The notes beneath the pieces are model-generated. The model made no database searches. It saw only the letters and a program-made list of their open reading frames with translations, and was not told the origin of the DNA. A stretch of 64,000 nucleotides of DNA from Psychrobacter sp. ANT_WB68 (GTDB lineage Bacteria > Pseudomonadota > Gammaproteobacteria > Pseudomonadales > Moraxellaceae), in contig NZ_VOAZ01000001.1 of the NCBI RefSeq assembly GCF_008369115.1, positions 806,001 through 870,000 of the forward strand, in the 5' to 3' direction. The position numbers and the translations under genes were made by a program. Positions 24,574 to 33,667 of this stretch are shown one piece after another; position 1 is the stretch's first letter; each line of letters starts with the position of its first letter.

Positions 24574-25737
24574 TTAGAGTATCTCTTCATATATTGCTGT
24601 CACCTCATTTAACGTCATATCTTTAGGGTTAGTCGCGATTAGCCTAGCATAAGTATTTATAACAATGTCTGCTAAGGCGGGGATGTCTTGGTCTGTTATA
24701 TCTAATTCGTTTAAGCGATATTTAAGACCACTCGTCTCTAAAAATATTTTTAATTGTTTGATAAACAAGCTTGCTGCCTCTAAGTCTGTCATACCTAAGG
24801 TCTGAGAGGGCATAACGGCATGAGCTAGCTCTGCATAAAGGGGGGCTGCTGCTGATAAGTTAAAGGTAAAGACACCGCACATGACGAGTGCATTGGCATG
24901 TCCATGCGGGATATGAAAGTTGATACTAAGTGGATAGGAAAGCCCGTGTACTGCAGCTACCGAAGAATTCACGAAAGCTATACCAGCCAAAGCTGAGCCT
25001 AATAGCATGTTGGAGCGAGCGTCGATATCATCGCCTTGGTTTAATACTTTCTCAAAATTATTCCATAGCATCTGTAGGCCTTTGACAGCCAACGCATCTG
25101 AAATAGGATTCTTTTTAGTACGACTCGTGTACGCTTCAACACAGTGCACCATGGCATCTAAAGCGGTTGCAGCAGTGATATGTCGAGGTAGCTTAAGAGT
25201 AAGTGTCGCATCTAAAATGGCGACATCAGGCAGGATTTTGGGCGTGTATATGGCTTTTTTGCTACCATCTTTTGCTGTGATGACTGAGACAAAGGTGGCT
25301 TCTGCACCTGTACCAGCGGTGGTCGGTATGGCAAACAAAGGTAGTTTGTTAAAGCCACTAACATCTTTATCTAAAATGTCGTTTACCGATTCAAATTCGT
25401 TTGGATGTAATGCGACGATTTTTGCAGTATCGATAGAGCTGCCACCGCCTAAGCCGATAACCAAGTCACAGCTGTTGTCTCTGGCAATTTTAATAGCGTC
25501 ATTGACGATTTCAATAGGTGGATCAGCTACGACACTATCGAATACAACAACATTAACACCAGCTTCCTCTAATGATTGCTGAGCAATATCGACATAGCCT
25601 AGCTGAGTGATTCCAGCGTCTGTAACGATAATAGCGGACGTCGCACGATACTGCTTCGCTAATGTACCGAGCTTTTGACGCATGCTGTCAGCTTCACTGA
25701 TGATATGACCATTGGTATAAAACTCAATCCCTGTCAT
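24574..25737 (-). CDS. Iron-containing alcohol dehydrogenase
   Basis: 387 residues from the ATG that follows AAGGAAG; twelve more codons are open upstream without support. NAD-binding 'GLGGGSSIDTAKIVAL' and 'PTTAGTGAEAT' are clear, as are the metal ligands in 'DAMVHCVEAY' and in 'AAVHGLSYPLSINFHIPHGHANAL'. Group III Fe-ADHs act on short alcohols, 1,3-propanediol, lactaldehyde or 4-hydroxybutyrate; the specific substrate is not readable. Likely co-transcribed with the SMP-30 gene. Confidence 0.9.
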   Translation of the reverse strand: MTGIEFYTNGHIISEADSMRQKLGTLAKQYRATSAIIVTDAGITQLGYVDIAQQSLEEAGVNVVVFDSVVADPPIEIVNDAIKIARDNSCDLVIGLGGGSSIDTAKIVALHPNEFESVNDILDKDVSGFNKLPLFAIPTTAGTGAEATFVSVITAKDGSKKAIYTPKILPDVAILDATLTLKLPRHITAATALDAMVHCVEAYTSRTKKNPISDALAVKGLQMLWNNFEKVLNQGDDIDARSNMLLGSALAGIAFVNSSVAAVHGLSYPLSINFHIPHGHANALVMCGVFTFNLSAAAPLYAELAHAVMPSQTLGMTDLEAASLFIKQLKIFLETSGLKYRLNELDITDQDIPALADIVINTYARLIATNPKDMTLNEVTAIYEEIL

Positions 25738-26109
25738 TCTATGCTTCCTTGTATAGACGAGCGAGTACTTCAAGCACTCATGAGCCTAATATAACAGGGA
25801 AATTTTTACATATCTATAAGATCATTATGGGTTGCCCAGTACTTATTTGTATTAAGTATTATTCATAAATCAATCGCACTCTAGTCTATATTTATTAAGC
25901 TACCTCTTCTATAGGAGTGTCACTTTTAATCAAGCCATTTTTTAATTAAAAAAAGTTTAAATATTATTTGATTCTTACCTTACATTTCAAATTAAATGAC
26001 TTTATATTCCAGCCTAGAACATTGTTTTCTAGGTTGCTCGTTATAATAGCTACTATGATAAAAATATAGGCTTACCGTTATGACTGTTTTTTAAATAATA
26101 GTCCTTCAA
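25738..26109. other. AT-rich intergenic stretch
   Basis: About 370 bp, very AT-rich, upstream of the iron-ADH gene and the decayed phosphatase. I see no gene, repeat or clear operator; promoters for the ADH gene are presumably here. Confidence 0.4.
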
Positions 26110-26742
26110 AAGCTAACCCACATACAGTACAAGCCTGCGCAATTACCTTTCAAGGTAATGCTACTAATAACCTGCAACAGGATGCTTTTTTTAGATGACT
26201 GATATCAAGAAGACTTAGGTGTGATGGTAGTGATTAACTCGCTAAACGAACTCATCGACTAGCAGGCGCAGGAGCAAGGTCCCCAAGCAGAATTTGCGGA
26301 CTATAAGTGTAGAATGGATGGCAGGAAGCTTATATAGTTGGTTCAAAATATCGATATGTTAATAGTTAGGAGCTACTGGTATAAATTTTTCTGGCTTGCT
26401 GCTATCACAGAGGCTATGACAAATTTATTCCCAGTCGAACTGTGTCGGTTCTAAAGTGAATTTGCTATAGAGCATTATTGAATGCTTTGCATTGACCACT
26501 CATGATAGTTATATAGGTAGTGAAGCACCAGAAAGCGTGTCTCGAAAGATTGATATTGATAGCGGCGACTGTCTATTAGTTTGTACGGATGGTATTCACG
26601 ATTGAGTGCCGAGTCCTGAGTGGCAAAATGTTAGTGCGGAAACGGACTTACAGCAGTGGTTAATCACTCTTAAATATGAATCTATGATTCAGATAGCAAT
26701 GCTTATGATAATGTTACGGCGATGGTAGTGCGTTTTGATTGA
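26110..26742 (+). pseudogene. Decayed PP2C-type serine/threonine phosphatase gene
   Basis: Pieces of one PP2C phosphatase in shifting frames. Near 26117 comes 'TVQACAITFQGNATNNLQQD', the usual N-terminus. Near 26490-26600 are 'TTHDSYIGSEAPESVSRKID' and 'DSGDCLLVCTDGIHD' followed by a stop. Near the end is 'AYDNVTAMVVRFD' with a TGA at 26740-26742, the family's DN-A-V terminus. Several stops and frame changes show it is inactive. It lies immediately before the WYL gene. Confidence 0.75.
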
Positions 26743-26757
26743 CTGTCTATTTTAATA

Positions 26758-27879
26758 ATGAAATTAGCTTTAAATAATAGAGTAACAAATATGCCTACAC
26801 ATTCTATCGCCAGCTATAAAAAGTCGACACGCATATTCGCTTTATATCAATGTCTGCCTCGCAGTGAAGCTGGTGCTATGTCATTAACAGAGCTTATGGT
26901 TGGGTACGGTGATAATCCAGATAATCTCGCTAACGAGCGTAAGAACTTAGAGAACGATCTGATTGCTTTAAACCAAATTTTTAGCGATGTTTTTTATAGT
27001 GAAGCCTTAGTCCGAGTGCCAGCATGGGGCCAGAATATCAGTGGCAAGACAGCACGATTTTATATTGAGCCGAGCTTCAGTATCGATATCATCAATGAGC
27101 AAACAGTGTTCTTTTGGGAGATGCTTGATAAATATACTGCAAACTATTTACCAGTATCTTTTAAGCAAAGTATTACAGATAAGCTCACCCAATTAGGCCG
27201 ACAGAATAAGGATGGTTTCCATCAAAGTAAGCTAGGGCAATGGCAAGGTTACCTCATTACCTTACCGAGTATAGTACAAGCGCCGACGCTTAATAATGAT
27301 GTGATTGCAAGTATTCATCAGGCTTTATTACAAAATAAGCAACTTCAAATCAGCTATCAAAATAAATGGAATTATAGTCCTATTGAGAGAGTCGTCTATC
27401 CTAAAGGGCTTATCTTTATTGACAATATGGTCTATCTCACAGGTTTTAATCCTACTGATGACCATATCGATGATGAGATACTGCTAAAAGCGCATCGCAG
27501 CTTTGCAGTCAATCGTATCACTGAGGCAATAGTCACAACTAAGCCCGTCCCTGATTGGGTAGAGCGAGACAGCCTCTCATTAAAGTATTTGTGTGAACTG
27601 GGTAAGTTAGAGCCCACAGATAATGCCCAGATGAAATTGGTTTTAAAGGTGCAAAAATATGCCTGTCAGCACTTGTTCGAGCGTCCATTGTCGCAAGATC
27701 AGCAGATTACTGCTATCGATGATATTTGGAATCAAGTCAGCGCCAGTGTGGCCAATACTAAGCGTCTACAAGATTGGCTAGTGAGTATGTCGCAGCTGGC
27801 AGTGGTAGTAGAGCCAAGTGGGCTCAAGGCGGTTATTCATGAGCGCCTACAGAGTGCCTTAGAGTTGTACGAAGATTAG
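26758..27879 (+). CDS. WYL-domain transcriptional regulator
   Basis: 373 residues. The N-terminal third is a helix-turn-helix region ('YKKSTRIFALYQCLPRSEAG' and 'NERKNLENDLIALNQIFSDV'). The centre is a WYL domain ('LQISYQNKWNYSPIERVVYPKGLIFIDNM' then 'LKAHRSFAVNRI'), and a helical WCX-like extension follows. WYL domains bind ligands, probably nucleic acid, and often regulate defence genes. An ATG eleven codons downstream is an alternative start; neither has a strong ribosome site. No defence operon follows directly, but a DUF262 pair lies 1.5 kb on. Confidence 0.82.
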   Translation: MKLALNNRVTNMPTHSIASYKKSTRIFALYQCLPRSEAGAMSLTELMVGYGDNPDNLANERKNLENDLIALNQIFSDVFYSEALVRVPAWGQNISGKTARFYIEPSFSIDIINEQTVFFWEMLDKYTANYLPVSFKQSITDKLTQLGRQNKDGFHQSKLGQWQGYLITLPSIVQAPTLNNDVIASIHQALLQNKQLQISYQNKWNYSPIERVVYPKGLIFIDNMVYLTGFNPTDDHIDDEILLKAHRSFAVNRITEAIVTTKPVPDWVERDSLSLKYLCELGKLEPTDNAQMKLVLKVQKYACQHLFERPLSQDQQITAIDDIWNQVSASVANTKRLQDWLVSMSQLAVVVEPSGLKAVIHERLQSALELYED

Positions 27880-28035
27880 GCTTAGTTATTAATGAATGCA
27901 AAGTGATTTACTTATATCATTTAATAAGGCTAATAATGACTGTCTGATTATAGAGCTTTGGTTAGCTGATTTCATTTGAGAAACACAGGCAAATTAGAGA
28001 TTTAAACTTCCAAGGGAATACATAGGAGTAGCACT

Positions 28036-28482
28036 ATGAATGAAGTTTTGTTCAAAGATTTTATCCAAGCTCAAAATACTATTTATCCATCGGTTATTAA
28101 AGAGTTAACCGAAGGGCACAAGCGTACGCATTGGATGTGGTTTATTTTTCCACAGGTGAAAGGCTTGGGACACAGCACAATGGCTCGACGCTTTGCAATA
28201 GAAAGTCTAGAGCAAGCAGAAGAGTATTTGCAGCACGATGTGCTTGGAGCACGGTTAATAGAGTGCGCTGAATTATTATTGTTGCATCCTGGTAAAAGCG
28301 CTTTAGAAATTTTCGGATCAATCGATACGCTGAAATTACACTCTTCGCTTACGTTGTTTACTTTAGCATCCTCTAATAAAAAATGTGTTTTTAACGAGCT
28401 TTTGGATCAGTATTTTGAAGGCAGTTACGATATAAACTCTATCAGAATGTTAAAGCAAATCAATGATCAGCAAGCTGAATGA
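28036..28482 (+). CDS. DUF1810 family protein
   Basis: 148 residues with the family pattern 'FIQAQNTIYPSVIKEL', 'HWMWFIFPQVKGLGHSTMARRFAI', 'HDVLGARLIEC' and 'FGSIDTLKLHSSLTLF'. Function is not established; relatives occur fused to or beside NADAR-type proteins of nucleotide/ADP-ribose metabolism. ATG preceded by GGAG. Stands alone with gene debris after it. Confidence 0.85.
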   Translation: MNEVLFKDFIQAQNTIYPSVIKELTEGHKRTHWMWFIFPQVKGLGHSTMARRFAIESLEQAEEYLQHDVLGARLIECAELLLLHPGKSALEIFGSIDTLKLHSSLTLFTLASSNKKCVFNELLDQYFEGSYDINSIRMLKQINDQQAE

Positions 28483-28499
28483 ATAAAACCGAACGAGAC

Positions 28500-28648
28500 T
28501 CTAAAAGAGGATGTAATCCTTAGTGAAGATCAAACTTCAATAAACGAATTATGCCAGATGATAAATGTCTTAGAGACTGTGCAAGCGCGCTACTGCCGCA
28601 AAATATCGTCAAAGTTTGATAGTTTTGACTACCTTAAAATCCCTTAAT
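28500..28648 (+). other. Short open stretch, probable gene relic
   Basis: An open plus-strand frame ends at a TAA near 28646 ('EDQTSINELCQMINVLETVQ', then 'ARYCRKISSKFDSFDYLKIP'). It has no credible start codon and was not recognised. Probably the end of a lost gene. Confidence 0.25.
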
Positions 28649-28653
28649 TATCA

Positions 28654-29292
28654 GTGAGCATAACCATGAAATATCAGCTTGATGCCTCGCATATAGATGA
28701 TATACCTAGTGCGGTTCTATATCGACGAGCCATGGATCATTACCCAAAGTCTAGTATTGGTTGTTTTGTCATCAATGATGATTGGAGTGAGCAGGCGCTA
28801 CTAGATCTAAAAAAGAAGTCGGAGGCTTGGTTTTTAGTGGGCTTACAAACAAATGATCATGAGTATGAGCACTTAGATATGATAGAGGGCATCATTAGAT
28901 GTCAGCCTGATGAAGTAAACGATGTCATTAAACTGCTTGATATAAACTCCGCAAGTACTATTATTGGCATAGATGTTGTAGATATCAAAAGTTTATTTGA
29001 TATTTGCAATTCATTCAAGTTCGTTCAAGCAAGTGCCACAGGTGAATATGAATCAGATTTAATAAAAGTGGCTGCACATAAGCTTATTAATAAACTTGAA
29101 AAAGTACATAATATTAAAGCCTTGTTTGTTGGAATGTGTGGCATTCAAAGTTCACCATTGGAAACCTGTTCTTACATATCAGAAACTGTTGAAGCGTTAT
29201 TATCTAATGATGATGTGTCTATATATTACTGCTCAAGTATGATTGATGAGCTTAGTACTTTTCGGTTAAAGGCGATATATGCTGAAGAGTAG
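28654..29292 (+). CDS. Hypothetical protein with FtsZ/tubulin C-terminal-like layout
   Basis: 212 residues from a GTG; an ATG four codons later is equally possible. I do not recognise a named family. Residues about 95-210 follow the order of the FtsZ C-terminal domain: a 'GIDVVDIKSLFDICNSFKFV' segment like the DFADVK helix, then 'ASATGEYESDLIKVAAHKLI', then 'ALFVGMCGIQSSPLE' and a final 'DVSIYYCSSMIDEL' strand. The GTP-binding half of FtsZ (GGGTG) is missing. This is a weak, eye-only resemblance. It precedes the DUF262 pair on the same strand by 122 bp. Confidence 0.5.
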   Translation: MSITMKYQLDASHIDDIPSAVLYRRAMDHYPKSSIGCFVINDDWSEQALLDLKKKSEAWFLVGLQTNDHEYEHLDMIEGIIRCQPDEVNDVIKLLDINSASTIIGIDVVDIKSLFDICNSFKFVQASATGEYESDLIKVAAHKLINKLEKVHNIKALFVGMCGIQSSPLETCSYISETVEALLSNDDVSIYYCSSMIDELSTFRLKAIYAEE

Positions 29293-29414
29293 GTAAAAGT
29301 TTAAAACAGGCGCATTAAATTATTAGATTTTGAAATAATTCAACCAAGTATAAGAGATTTAGTTATATTTTATTTACTATCTAACAACAACTAAAATCAA
29401 ATAGGTATAAATTC

Positions 29415-30944
29415 ATGGTAGAAGAAAACAGCATTAATAAAGGTTACAATATTTTAAAGATTTCAAGTTTTCTATCTGAAAAAGAATATTCAAATAAACA
29501 GCTAGTTATACCTATCTATCAGCGACCTTACCGTTGGACAGAAAATAACATTATCGACTTGCTAACAGACTTGTACTACCAGTGCAAAAGGCTTGGGCAT
29601 AACTTAGGTGATGTTTATAACCCGGATAATGCTTACCGTTTAGGTACTGTGGTTTTACATCAATACACTGATGAAGAAGCAAGTCAGACTCAGGTTGCTT
29701 TAGTTGATGGGCAGCAGCGTACTTTGACACTGCTGCTGCTTATAAAGGCAGCTGAGGATTCCGAAAGGTTTAAAGAGCAGCTTAATGACTTCACTCCAAT
29801 AGAGATAAATCTTCCTGATTGTAGTGAAACTCAAAAAAACCTAAGTAAGAATCTTGCGTTTATAGAACGTCATGTTAGAAGCCCAGAGTTTACGCCAGAG
29901 GTATTAGACTTTTTACTGAATCATTGCGAAGTGGTTCAAGTAACCTTGCATGACCTATCTGAAGCTTTCCAGTTTTTCGATTCACAAAATTCACGTGGTC
30001 TTGATTTAAGCCCTCATGATTTGCTAAAAGCATTTCACTTACGCGAGTTTGCTACGTCAGAGGATAGTTTAAAAGAATCCGTTGTGAATGAGTGGGAGCA
30101 GAAAAATACAAAGGATTTAAGATTGTTGTTCTCCAATTATCTATACCCTATCCGTCAGTGGAGTCTTGGCAAGCCTAGTTCATATTTTTCAAAATCTGAT
30201 ATTCATGTATTTAAAGGGGTTAATTTGAATAGTGAGTACTATCCACGCTCATATCCTTTTCAACAAGGGCTAAAACTCATTCATAAGACAGTTGATAATT
30301 ATAACCAACACGCGCATCGTAACTTTGATCAGCAAATAATGGAATATCCTTTTCAGATTAACCAAACCTTAATTAATGGACGGCGCTTTTTTGATTGGGT
30401 TGCTTGCTATCAAACGCTTTTAGATCCGCTACTAAATAAAGAAATTGAAGAAAAAGATAATAATTGGCTAAAAGATATTTTATATCAGCAAGAAAAATTA
30501 CAAAAGTCAAAGAATGGCAAGGTGTCTAGACCTACTGCTTTGACTATTGTGCACACTATAGATAATAGAAAAGATGGTTACGGGTATAGTCACTGGTGGC
30601 GACAGGGTGACATGTATGTTCGCCGCATGTTTAACGCTCTTGTTCTCTGTTATTACGACCGCTTTGGTGAGCAAGACTTAGCACGAGCAATTGAGTACAT
30701 ATTTATTTGGGCTTATTCATTGCGCTTACGGAATACAAGTGTTTACTTGGAAAGTGTAGAAAAACACATTAGGCATAATAATTTGTTTATGCGTTTGCAG
30801 CAGTCACTATCGCCCGTTGATTTTTTAAATAAGCCACTGCCTATGATATTAGAAATAAATGGAACGAACATAAAAGGTATCGAAACTATTTTTGAGCAGC
30901 TTGGTTATATATCACAGCAAGCAATGGAGATAATAAATGACTAA
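29415..30944 (+). CDS. DUF262 (GmrS/ParB-like) protein, first of a pair
   Basis: 509 residues. The N-terminal DUF262 domain shows 'VIPIYQRPYRWTENNIIDLL' and 'ALVDGQQRTLTLLLLIKA', the nucleotide-binding D-G-Q-Q-R motif. The rest is helical and contains no obvious DUF1524/His-Me finger nuclease motif. DUF262 proteins sense or hydrolyse NTPs in GmrSD-like modified-DNA restriction and in SspE-type defence. The stop overlaps the start of the next DUF262 gene by 8 bp, so the two are translationally coupled. Likely the regulatory half of a two-protein defence system. Confidence 0.85.
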   Translation: MVEENSINKGYNILKISSFLSEKEYSNKQLVIPIYQRPYRWTENNIIDLLTDLYYQCKRLGHNLGDVYNPDNAYRLGTVVLHQYTDEEASQTQVALVDGQQRTLTLLLLIKAAEDSERFKEQLNDFTPIEINLPDCSETQKNLSKNLAFIERHVRSPEFTPEVLDFLLNHCEVVQVTLHDLSEAFQFFDSQNSRGLDLSPHDLLKAFHLREFATSEDSLKESVVNEWEQKNTKDLRLLFSNYLYPIRQWSLGKPSSYFSKSDIHVFKGVNLNSEYYPRSYPFQQGLKLIHKTVDNYNQHAHRNFDQQIMEYPFQINQTLINGRRFFDWVACYQTLLDPLLNKEIEEKDNNWLKDILYQQEKLQKSKNGKVSRPTALTIVHTIDNRKDGYGYSHWWRQGDMYVRRMFNALVLCYYDRFGEQDLARAIEYIFIWAYSLRLRNTSVYLESVEKHIRHNNLFMRLQQSLSPVDFLNKPLPMILEINGTNIKGIETIFEQLGYISQQAMEIIND

Positions 30945-32931
30945 TAACAATCGGAATAGCCTTAACATTCGACAACTACTTAGTGAGGAGCAATACAAGA
31001 TACCAGTGTATCAGCGGAACTTTGATTGGGGCGAGCCTCAAATACAACAGCTTGTTGATGATATCAAAGATTTTGCAGAAAAAGATGACAAATCAATTTC
31101 TTACTATATTGGTAGCTTGGTAGTACATGAGAAAACAAACTACTTTGAAATTCTGGATGGTCAGCAACGCTTTACCACATTAAGTTTATTAGCTTGTTAT
31201 TTAAATTATCGTATACCTGAGAGTTTTGAATGGTATGAGAAGGTAAATCTTGGCTTTGAGAGCCGAAGAAAATCAGAATTTACAATGAATAAACTGTTTG
31301 AAGTTTTTTGTTCTGGTGAAACCTCCACATATGATTCGCCGGGCAAGCTGTCTGAATTAATAAGCACAGTCAGCACCAATAAGACTAATGCTTCAATATT
31401 AGAGGGTTTTAAGGCTATAGATCGGGTAATCACTAGGAGCTTTGGTGATAAGGAAGCTGAGTCGCTAAACGAATTTGCTACTTACTTACTTAACAAAGTA
31501 AAAATACTACGCGTCTGTGTACCTCGAAATACTGATGTAACGCACTATTTTGAGGTGATGAACAATAGAGGTGAGCAGCTAGAGAAACATGAAGTAGTCA
31601 AAGCAAGCCTGCTATCTGCCGTCCAAGAAGACACGCAAGCTACTGCTGTTATTCAGAAGGTATGGCTTGCCTGTGCAGACATGAGTCGTTATGTGCAATT
31701 GGGTTTTACGGTAGATGAGCGGAAAGCTATATTTAGTGAAGATTCTGCAAGTTTTTTAGTGGAAAGATTCGGGGATCTAACTGATAAGGTTACCGTGCAA
31801 AGCAATAATTCAGGCTCAAAAAATGTTTCATTCTCTCTTAAGAGTGCACTCGAAGCCGGTAAAGAATTACGAGAAAAACAAGGTGATAAAAATACAAGTA
31901 GTGATGATGATAGTGATGAAGGTAAAGAGGAGCGATTTACCAGCGTTATTGATTTTCCTAACTTTCTTATGCAAGTATTGCGTATCTATATAAAATTACA
32001 GTCTGATAAAGTCCTTCCTGTTTTAGATGATAAAGATTTAATTAATGCATTCGAAAAATTTATAGGAAAAGACATTAAGAAGGTAGAGGGCTTTGTTTTT
32101 TCATTGCTAAAATTACGTTATTTGTTTGATCAGTATATTGTTAAGCGTGAGCGCGCAAGTGGCAAAGAAGATTGGTCGTTGAAACGGTATAAGTTCGATA
32201 AAAATGGCTCAAGCTATGTGAATAGTTTTGGTAAATCTGATGGAAACTGGTCTTGTGCGATGTTACTTTCAGCCTTTCATGTATCTTATTCGACTAACTC
32301 TCGCAAAAACTGGTTGTCTGCAGTGCTTTATTGGTTAAACCAAAATAAGAATACAAACTCATTTACCGCAGAAAATTATTTAAAATTTCTAGAGAATCTC
32401 GGTAGAAGCTTTATGGTTAATCGTTATTTGACTGTGAAGCCTCAAGAATATACTGATTTTATGTATATCGCTGACCAGAGTCATGAAGTAAATATTGAAC
32501 ACTTTAATAAACTCTTAAGATACGGCCAAGTAAGAGTATTTGCGTTTAACTACCTAGACTATTTATTATGGAAAGACACTGAGTTACTTCAAGAAACAAA
32601 GACTAAATTTAGGTTTAGTTTTAAAAGTTCTGTAGAGCATTTTTCACCTCAAACCTCTAGAGTTAATGAGATATTATCTGAAACTGACTTACATGGATTT
32701 GGAAATTTATGTTTAATGAGTTCTAGTGAGAACTCCTCTTTAAGTAATGACACTCCTAAGCAAAAGGCTGAGATATTAGAGAGTCAGCGCAATAAAGTGG
32801 CTCCGTTAAGCTTGAAATTAGAGTTGATGATTGCAACACTAGAAGATAAACCATGGAACTATGAAGCCATAAAAGCACATAAAAATAAAGTATTTGAGGT
32901 TTTGAAAGAGGATATAAAACTAGCGCTATGA
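30937..32931 (+). CDS. DUF262-DUF1524 (GmrSD-like) nuclease, second of the pair
   Basis: 664 residues. The N-terminal DUF262 domain has 'KIPVYQRNFDWGEPQIQQLV' and 'EILDGQQRFTTLSLL'. The C-terminal DUF1524 His-Me finger nuclease shows 'SVEHFSPQTSRVNEI' and 'LHGFGNLCLMSSSENSSLSN', corresponding to the E/D-H-xx-P and N-L-x-L-x-N motifs. An acidic, serine-rich linker lies near residues 320-330. Known relatives cut modified phage DNA. The gene pair is flanked by hypothetical genes and an integrase, as expected for a mobile defence island. Confidence 0.88.
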   Translation: MTNNNRNSLNIRQLLSEEQYKIPVYQRNFDWGEPQIQQLVDDIKDFAEKDDKSISYYIGSLVVHEKTNYFEILDGQQRFTTLSLLACYLNYRIPESFEWYEKVNLGFESRRKSEFTMNKLFEVFCSGETSTYDSPGKLSELISTVSTNKTNASILEGFKAIDRVITRSFGDKEAESLNEFATYLLNKVKILRVCVPRNTDVTHYFEVMNNRGEQLEKHEVVKASLLSAVQEDTQATAVIQKVWLACADMSRYVQLGFTVDERKAIFSEDSASFLVERFGDLTDKVTVQSNNSGSKNVSFSLKSALEAGKELREKQGDKNTSSDDDSDEGKEERFTSVIDFPNFLMQVLRIYIKLQSDKVLPVLDDKDLINAFEKFIGKDIKKVEGFVFSLLKLRYLFDQYIVKRERASGKEDWSLKRYKFDKNGSSYVNSFGKSDGNWSCAMLLSAFHVSYSTNSRKNWLSAVLYWLNQNKNTNSFTAENYLKFLENLGRSFMVNRYLTVKPQEYTDFMYIADQSHEVNIEHFNKLLRYGQVRVFAFNYLDYLLWKDTELLQETKTKFRFSFKSSVEHFSPQTSRVNEILSETDLHGFGNLCLMSSSENSSLSNDTPKQKAEILESQRNKVAPLSLKLELMIATLEDKPWNYEAIKAHKNKVFEVLKEDIKLAL

Positions 32932-33001
32932 GTGCTGAAAGTGACGCTTGTAGTGGCACACTAAATTTAGACTGTATTTAAGAGAAATGCCGCGCACGAA
33001 A

Positions 33002-33031
33002 AAGCCAGGCAACCCAAGCTGCCTGACTTTA
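33002..33031 (-). terminator. Terminator of the small-gene/integrase transcript
   Basis: Stem CAGGCA / TGCCTG flanked by AGC and T-rich bases; on the minus strand it ends GGCTTTTTC, just after the stop of the zinc-ribbon gene. Confidence 0.65.
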
Positions 33032-33045
33032 ATATTGTGAACGAC

Positions 33046-33363
33046 TTATCTATGATTATGTTCCCGCCATACAGCATGTTCACATACCTCACAGCACCAA
33101 CTGTCTTTTGAGCGCATATACGGAATGTCTGCTGGTATCTGTAAAGGGCACACATAACCACAGTATTCGCATCGCACATCATCTAAATAAGCAAAACACT
33201 CACCGATTGTCTCGAATAGTACTTGTGCGCTAATATCATACTTCTCACAGACGGTTTCTACATGTGCGATATAATCACTTTCGTTATCATATGCCCAGTA
33301 ATCCTCACAGATTCTTAGGTCTCGTGCATTCTGCGTCATATTCGGCTGAAGCTTTACACTCAT
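33046..33363 (-). CDS. Small zinc-ribbon-like hypothetical protein
   Basis: 105 residues from an ATG with GAGGAG upstream; the frame stays open 50 codons further without a site. The C-terminal half has paired cysteines 'CEYCGYVCP' and 'CCEVCEHAVW', giving a likely C-x2-C...C-x2-C metal site. It overlaps no other gene when this start is used and follows the 97-aa gene closely. Typical of phage or integrative-element cargo. Function unknown. Confidence 0.7.
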   Translation of the reverse strand: MSVKLQPNMTQNARDLRICEDYWAYDNESDYIAHVETVCEKYDISAQVLFETIGECFAYLDDVRCEYCGYVCPLQIPADIPYMRSKDSWCCEVCEHAVWREHNHR

Positions 33364-33373
33364 CACGTTCTCC

Positions 33374-33667
33374 TCAGTAGCCGCCATAGTCAGAGTGCGG
33401 TAATAGCTCATAAAGCTCGCTCTGAAGCTTACTACCCATATCTTCCACAAAGTACCCATCCTGAGCATCCAAGCGCTTCTGCACCCATATACGCATCGCC
33501 ATATCGTTATCAAAGCAGCGCTTTACTCCCAAGAAGCGAGCGAGGCTATGACCCGATGAAACATACAGCTCACGCATTAATGCATTAGCAATAAGGTTTG
33601 CATCTGCACTGATCGCACCATCCCGTTTAAGCTCACCGAACAGATCTTCATAATTAATGATTTTCAT
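33374..33667 (-). CDS. Hypothetical protein next to integrase
   Basis: 97 residues, not recognised. It overlaps the integrase stop by 4 bp (ATGA-type junction), so it is translated from the integrase message. Composition is acidic and helical. Element cargo. Confidence 0.7.
   Translation of the reverse strand: MKIINYEDLFGELKRDGAISADANLIANALMRELYVSSGHSLARFLGVKRCFDNDMAMRIWVQKRLDAQDGYFVEDMGSKLQSELYELLPHSDYGGY

Noticed and set aside
25007..25582. 191-codon plus-strand open frame
   Set aside because: Antisense to the iron-ADH gene, which has intact cofactor and metal motifs.
33364..33513. Upstream extension of the zinc-ribbon gene
   Set aside because: It would overlap the 97-aa gene almost completely, and the inner ATG has GAGGAG upstream.
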